Below, piece after piece: positions 60,745 through 64,000 of a stretch of 64,000 nucleotides of DNA; the stretch's first letter is position 1; every line of letters starts with the position of its first letter. This DNA is from Paenarthrobacter ilicis (lineage in GTDB: Bacteria > Actinomycetota > Actinomycetes > Actinomycetales > Micrococcaceae), in the NCBI RefSeq assembly GCF_016907545.1, contig NZ_JAFBCD010000001.1:3100001-3164000 (forward strand). The letters are read 5' to 3'. Under the pieces are notes generated by a model. That model searched no databases. It was not told the DNA's origin and worked only from the letters and a program-made list of their open reading frames with translations. The position numbers and the translations under genes were made by a program.

Positions 60745-61649
60745 CAGCGGCCGGCCAGCTCGTGGCCCTTGGCCAGGATGGACTTGAGCTCCAGCAGCTG
60801 TTCTTCCGTGGGATCCACCAGCGGCGGGCGGACCGGGCCCACCGGGAGCCCGGCGAGCCTGAGGCCGGCCTTGATCAGGGAAACACCAAAGCCGGGGGTC
60901 TGGTCGCGGAGCCGGACCAGAGGAGCATAGAAGCCCTCAAGGAGTGCGTTGCGGCGGTCCTCGTCACCGGAGACATAGGCGTCGTAGTAGGCCTTGGCGA
61001 TCTCCGGGGCCATGGCAAACGCAGCCGAGGAATACAGCGGGATGCCCAAGCCGCGGTAGGCGCCTTGGGTCAGCTCTGCCGTCAGCAAGCCGTTGAAGAG
61101 TGCAAAGTCCGTGCGACCGCTGGCGTTGATGGCCGACACGATCTCCTGGGCCAGTCCCACATCGCCGATTCCGTCCTTGAAGCCCACCACCTTGGGGTTG
61201 GCGGTGAGGCGGGTGATGGCCTCCGCCGTGAATTTCGCAGTGCCGCGGTGGTACACGATCACCGGCAGGCTGCTGGCCGCAGCAATGGCTTCAACGTAAG
61301 CCACCACGCCATCGGTGGGGCCGGTCACCAGGTACGGCGGGAGCACCAGAAGGGCATCCGCGCCGGCTTCCTCGGCAACCTTGGCGGCGGCGATCGCGTG
61401 GCCCAGCGGACCACCCGCACCGGAAACCACCGGCACCGCTCCGGCGACGGCCTCGACGGCGGCAGTCACCACGGTCCGGACCTCATCAATGGACAGGGCA
61501 TGGAATTCACCGGTACCGCAAGCGGGGAACACCCCACCCGGGCCGAACGGAAGGCGGGAGGTGATGTGCTCCTTGAGCAGCGCCACATCTACTGTGCCGT
61601 CCTCGGCGAAGGGTGTGACGGGGAAGAACAGTACGCCGTCGAAGTTCAT
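60744..61649 (-). CDS. 5-dehydro-4-deoxyglucarate dehydratase (KDGD, DapA superfamily)
   Basis: This 301-aa class I aldolase-fold enzyme has the Schiff-base Lys158 in VGFKDGIGD and catalytic Tyr133 in VIVYHRG. FPVTPF, ACGTGEFHALS, YSSAAFAMAPE and RLAGLPVGPVRPPL match KDGD rather than DapA or NanA. It dehydrates and decarboxylates 5-keto-4-deoxy-aldarate to 2-oxoglutarate semialdehyde, the substrate of the downstream ALDH. ATG 61649 overlaps the upstream stop (ATGA). Confidence 0.88.
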   Translation of the reverse strand: MNFDGVLFFPVTPFAEDGTVDVALLKEHITSRLPFGPGGVFPACGTGEFHALSIDEVRTVVTAAVEAVAGAVPVVSGAGGPLGHAIAAAKVAEEAGADALLVLPPYLVTGPTDGVVAYVEAIAAASSLPVIVYHRGTAKFTAEAITRLTANPKVVGFKDGIGDVGLAQEIVSAINASGRTDFALFNGLLTAELTQGAYRGLGIPLYSSAAFAMAPEIAKAYYDAYVSGDEDRRNALLEGFYAPLVRLRDQTPGFGVSLIKAGLRLAGLPVGPVRPPLVDPTEEQLLELKSILAKGHELAGR

Positions 61650-62644
61650 GGTGTCTCCTTTGTTGCTCCCGCTGCCACCAGGCGCGCGGGATTCTCGTCA
61701 TTGAGTGCTTCTTGTTCTGATGCTGCTGTGTCGGTGCCCTGGTAGGGAGGCGTAAGTTCGGTGCGCCAGGAACGCTTGGGCTCCCACCCCAGCAATTCCC
61801 GGGCCTTATTGATGGAAAATGCCGGACTGGTGCCGGCCAGGTGTTCGGTGAGGGGTCCGCTGCCGGGCAGGAACCTGGGGAACAGTTCCGCCAGGGGCGC
61901 CGTGGCCAAAGCATCCTTCGCGCCAACAAAGAACACTTGGCCGTTGGGAATGGAATCCATCTTCTCCAACAGGACGTCCAGGAAATCGGCAACGTCCCGT
62001 GCGTCCACGTAGTTGAACAACGCCGGCGCGGAAAGCGCAGGATCATCCAGGCGCTCGCGGACCGTGTGGCCCTGCTGCGTCAGGGCCCCTTCCCACTCTT
62101 CCGGGGACAACACGTAGCAAGGACGGAAGGCGGCGTACCGGATCTTGTCCCCCTGGGCCGCTGCGAACATCTGCACGGTTTGCTCCGCGATCAGCTTGGA
62201 CAGCGCATAGGCGTTCCACGGCTTGGGCGGCGTCTCCTCGTCCAAGGGGAACGACGGCGGCAGCCACCCGGCCGGTGAACCGTAGCCCAGGGCGGTGGGG
62301 CTGCTTGCCGTCACGATCTTCGGTACGCCGGCATCGGTGGCAGCGCTGACCACCGCGTAGGCGAGCCGGGTGTTCGTACTGAAAATGACATCCTCGGGTG
62401 CGCTGAAAGGTACGGCAATAGCAGCGAGGTGGATGACGGCGTCGGGCGCTGTTTCCCGGATGAGCCGCTCAGCTTCCCCAGGCGCCAACAGATCGGCGGT
62501 GTGCTGTTCGGCGCCTGCCGGAAGCTGTTCTGCCGGGATGGCATCCCGGTCAACCGAGATGACGTTGTGGCCTGCCTGGGCCAATCCGGCAACCACGCTG
62601 CGGCCCAACCGGCCGGAGCCGCCGGTGACAAAAATCCTGCTCAT
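61646..62644 (-). CDS. NAD-dependent epimerase/dehydratase (extended SDR)
   Basis: This 332-aa extended short-chain dehydrogenase has a Rossmann motif FVTGGSGRLGRSVV (about 5-18), the active-site NAYALSKL (YxxxK near 145-149) and TASSPTALGYG. The family includes UDP-sugar epimerases and uronate dehydrogenases. In this operon a uronate or sugar dehydrogenase feeding the aldarate branch is the likelier role, though the length exceeds that of typical Udh (about 265 aa). It overlaps KDGD by four bases and lies 29 bases after the Gfo/Idh gene. Confidence 0.8.
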   Translation of the reverse strand: MSRIFVTGGSGRLGRSVVAGLAQAGHNVISVDRDAIPAEQLPAGAEQHTADLLAPGEAERLIRETAPDAVIHLAAIAVPFSAPEDVIFSTNTRLAYAVVSAATDAGVPKIVTASSPTALGYGSPAGWLPPSFPLDEETPPKPWNAYALSKLIAEQTVQMFAAAQGDKIRYAAFRPCYVLSPEEWEGALTQQGHTVRERLDDPALSAPALFNYVDARDVADFLDVLLEKMDSIPNGQVFFVGAKDALATAPLAELFPRFLPGSGPLTEHLAGTSPAFSINKARELLGWEPKRSWRTELTPPYQGTDTAASEQEALNDENPARLVAAGATKETP

Positions 62645-62673
62645 GGTCTTGTCCTTGTTTGGTAGTGAACCGG

Positions 62674-63999
62674 TCAGGCCTGGCTGCGGCTGAGGTCGGC
62701 GCCGAGGCCGAGCTCACTGATACGGACGGGCAGATCTGTGTCCAGGGACTTGTTGCCGGCGATGCCCACCGACACGGAACGGAGCCCATCGATGTAGCCG
62801 GACGGGCGGCCCAGCGGGTCCACGCCGGGACCGTTGAAGAGGTCCGAGAGCAGCAGGTTGTCGCCACCACCGTGGCCACCTTCGCCGTTGATAATGGGGA
62901 CTTCGTAGGCAGCTTCCCAGTGGCGCTGGACAACCAGGCGTTCGCCGTTGCGGCGCACGGCGTCATCTTCCTCGATGGGTGTCGCGCTGGGATCCACCAC
63001 GGTCTTCTTGTCGGTGCTGGACTCGACGGCGGCACGCTCCACCACTTCGAGCTCGGCCCGGCCTTCGGTGCCGTTGACGGTAACGCGGTAGCCCTCCCAC
63101 GGGCTGTGGGCGTTCAGGGAGTAGCTCAGGGTTGGTCCGCCCTGGTAATCCACCACCAGCGCGAGGTTGTCCTCGATGGTGATGCCCTCGGTGAAAACGT
63201 CCTGATCGCGGATGTAGCCGTCGAACTTTTCATTGTCGTAATACAGGGCCTTGAGGCGCTGGTCCTCGCGCATGTCCAAACGGAACGGATCGTGGTCAAG
63301 GCCGTCCACGGTGCCGCGCTCGGGGCGGGCTCCCAGCCCACGCTCTGCAGCGTTCTTGTCGCCGTAGAAGCGCAGGCCGCCGGAGGCGAATACGCGCTCG
63401 GGGACATCGTTGATCCACCAGTTGACCAGGTCGAAGTGGTGCGAGGCCTTATGGATCAGGAGGCCGCCGGAGTTCTTCTTCTCGCGGTGCCAGCGGCGGA
63501 AGTAGTCGGCGCCGTGCACCGTATCCAGGACCCAGCTGAAATCGATGGACGTGACCTTGCCGATCACGCCGTTCTGGATAACTTCCTTGAGCGCACTGTT
63601 GCGGGGCGAGTAGCGGTAGTTGAACGTGACCACCACGTTCTTCCCGGTTTTGGCGACGGCTTCTGTGATGCGGCGGCAACCGTCAACGTCGATGGTGAGC
63701 GGCTTTTCAACCACGACGTCGGCGCCCGCCTCAAGCGCTTCAACGATGTAGTCCGCATGGGTGTAGTCAGGGGTGGTGACAATGACGCGTTCGATCGCGT
63801 TGGACTGGATGAAGTCTGTCAGGTGGCCGGGTTCGAAGGAGGCCACCGGTTCGGTTCCACCGAGCTCCTTGATCAGGTCCTGGTAGAAATCCACACGTCC
63901 TTGGTTGACGTCGGAAAGCGCGACGAGTTCGGCGACGTCCGCATGCTGTCCATAGATGGCCCTGATGTACATCTCGGAGCGGCCGCCGGTTCCGATCAG
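62674..63999 (-). CDS. Gfo/Idh/MocA oxidoreductase, 5' end beyond window
   Basis: The first gene seen of the uronate operon is cut by the window edge. The frame continues upstream of ATG 63972 through LIGTGGRSEMYIRAIYG, which is the start of the Rossmann nucleotide motif. EKP is in VVVEKPLTIDVDG and the catalytic-type KASHHFDLVNWW (Lys/His) is near residue 175. It lacks the DUF6807 domain of the two large paralogues but is of similar family. A sugar dehydrogenase role is inferred. Confidence 0.85.
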   Translation of the reverse strand: MIGTGGRSEMYIRAIYGQHADVAELVALSDVNQGRVDFYQDLIKELGGTEPVASFEPGHLTDFIQSNAIERVIVTTPDYTHADYIVEALEAGADVVVEKPLTIDVDGCRRITEAVAKTGKNVVVTFNYRYSPRNSALKEVIQNGVIGKVTSIDFSWVLDTVHGADYFRRWHREKKNSGGLLIHKASHHFDLVNWWINDVPERVFASGGLRFYGDKNAAERGLGARPERGTVDGLDHDPFRLDMREDQRLKALYYDNEKFDGYIRDQDVFTEGITIEDNLALVVDYQGGPTLSYSLNAHSPWEGYRVTVNGTEGRAELEVVERAAVESSTDKKTVVDPSATPIEEDDAVRRNGERLVVQRHWEAAYEVPIINGEGGHGGGDNLLLSDLFNGPGVDPLGRPSGYIDGLRSVSVGIAGNKSLDTDLPVRISELGLGADLSRSQA

Positions 64000-64000
64000 G

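Noticed and set aside
1..64000. tRNA or rRNA genes, insertion sequences, prophage or integrase genes
   Set aside because: I saw no tRNA-like cloverleaf, rRNA sequence, transposase motif or phage structural gene; composition is even across the window.

Overview
The window is high-GC DNA from an actinobacterium, most likely an Arthrobacter/Paenarthrobacter-type member of the Micrococcaceae. Evidence: very strong G/C third-position bias with long antisense shadow frames, many GTG and TTG starts behind AAGGA-type ribosome binding sites, a menaquinone plus System II cytochrome c gene block ordered as in mycobacteria, the 32-residue ribosomal protein bS22 beside a BldC-like regulator, and several soil-type sugar ABC importers. 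I could run no database search; family calls rest on motifs read by eye.

Layout. 1-8.7 kb: part of a phenylacetate catabolon (end of a TetR/PaaR-like regulator, paaZ, and a thiolase - enoyl-CoA hydratase - 3-hydroxyacyl-CoA dehydrogenase operon), with PaaR-like palindromes before paaZ and before the thiolase; a glycosyltransferase, a tyrosine phosphatase and a GNAT acetyltransferase lie between. 8.7-17.1 kb: pentapeptide protein, a MarR - acyl-CoA ligase - DUF2177 operon, a DUF1295 membrane enzyme, an amino-acid permease, an Nramp metal importer and a CPBP protease. 17.2-26.4 kb: conserved respiratory block menB, menE, menA and the convergent histidine phosphatase - resA - ccdA - resB - ccsB operon. 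26.6-34.6 kb: YceI protein, two Pro/Gln-rich membrane proteins, rex, a glutaredoxin, a HAD hydrolase, a DUF559 protein, bS22, a BldC-like protein and a DAHP synthase preceded by a 19-codon leader peptide rich in aromatic codons. 34.6-64 kb: a large plant-glycan utilisation region with two esterases, two Gfo/Idh-DUF6807 fusions, a GH78 rhamnosidase, a GH42 beta-galactosidase, three solute-binding proteins, four ABC permeases, and an operon for oxidative uronate/aldarate breakdown to 2-oxoglutarate.

How it fits together. The glycan region looks like one regulon: six CG-centred LacI-type operators sit before its transcription units, but neither the LacI regulator nor the ABC ATPase is in the window. 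Oligosaccharides would be imported, trimmed of acetyl, rhamnosyl and beta-galactosyl groups, and uronic-acid products oxidised through 2-keto-3-deoxy-aldarate and 2-oxoglutarate semialdehyde.

The most unusual non-coding signal is a family of six intergenic arrays (21 units) of a CTCTCTCACATCCC-type motif with a nearly strict 32-bp period. Four begin at or within two bases of a stop codon and one follows a terminator. Read in the direction of the gene they follow, they are C-rich and G-poor, which suggests Rho-type termination or mRNA 3'-end processing. The second is the aromatic-amino-acid attenuator before the DAHP synthase.
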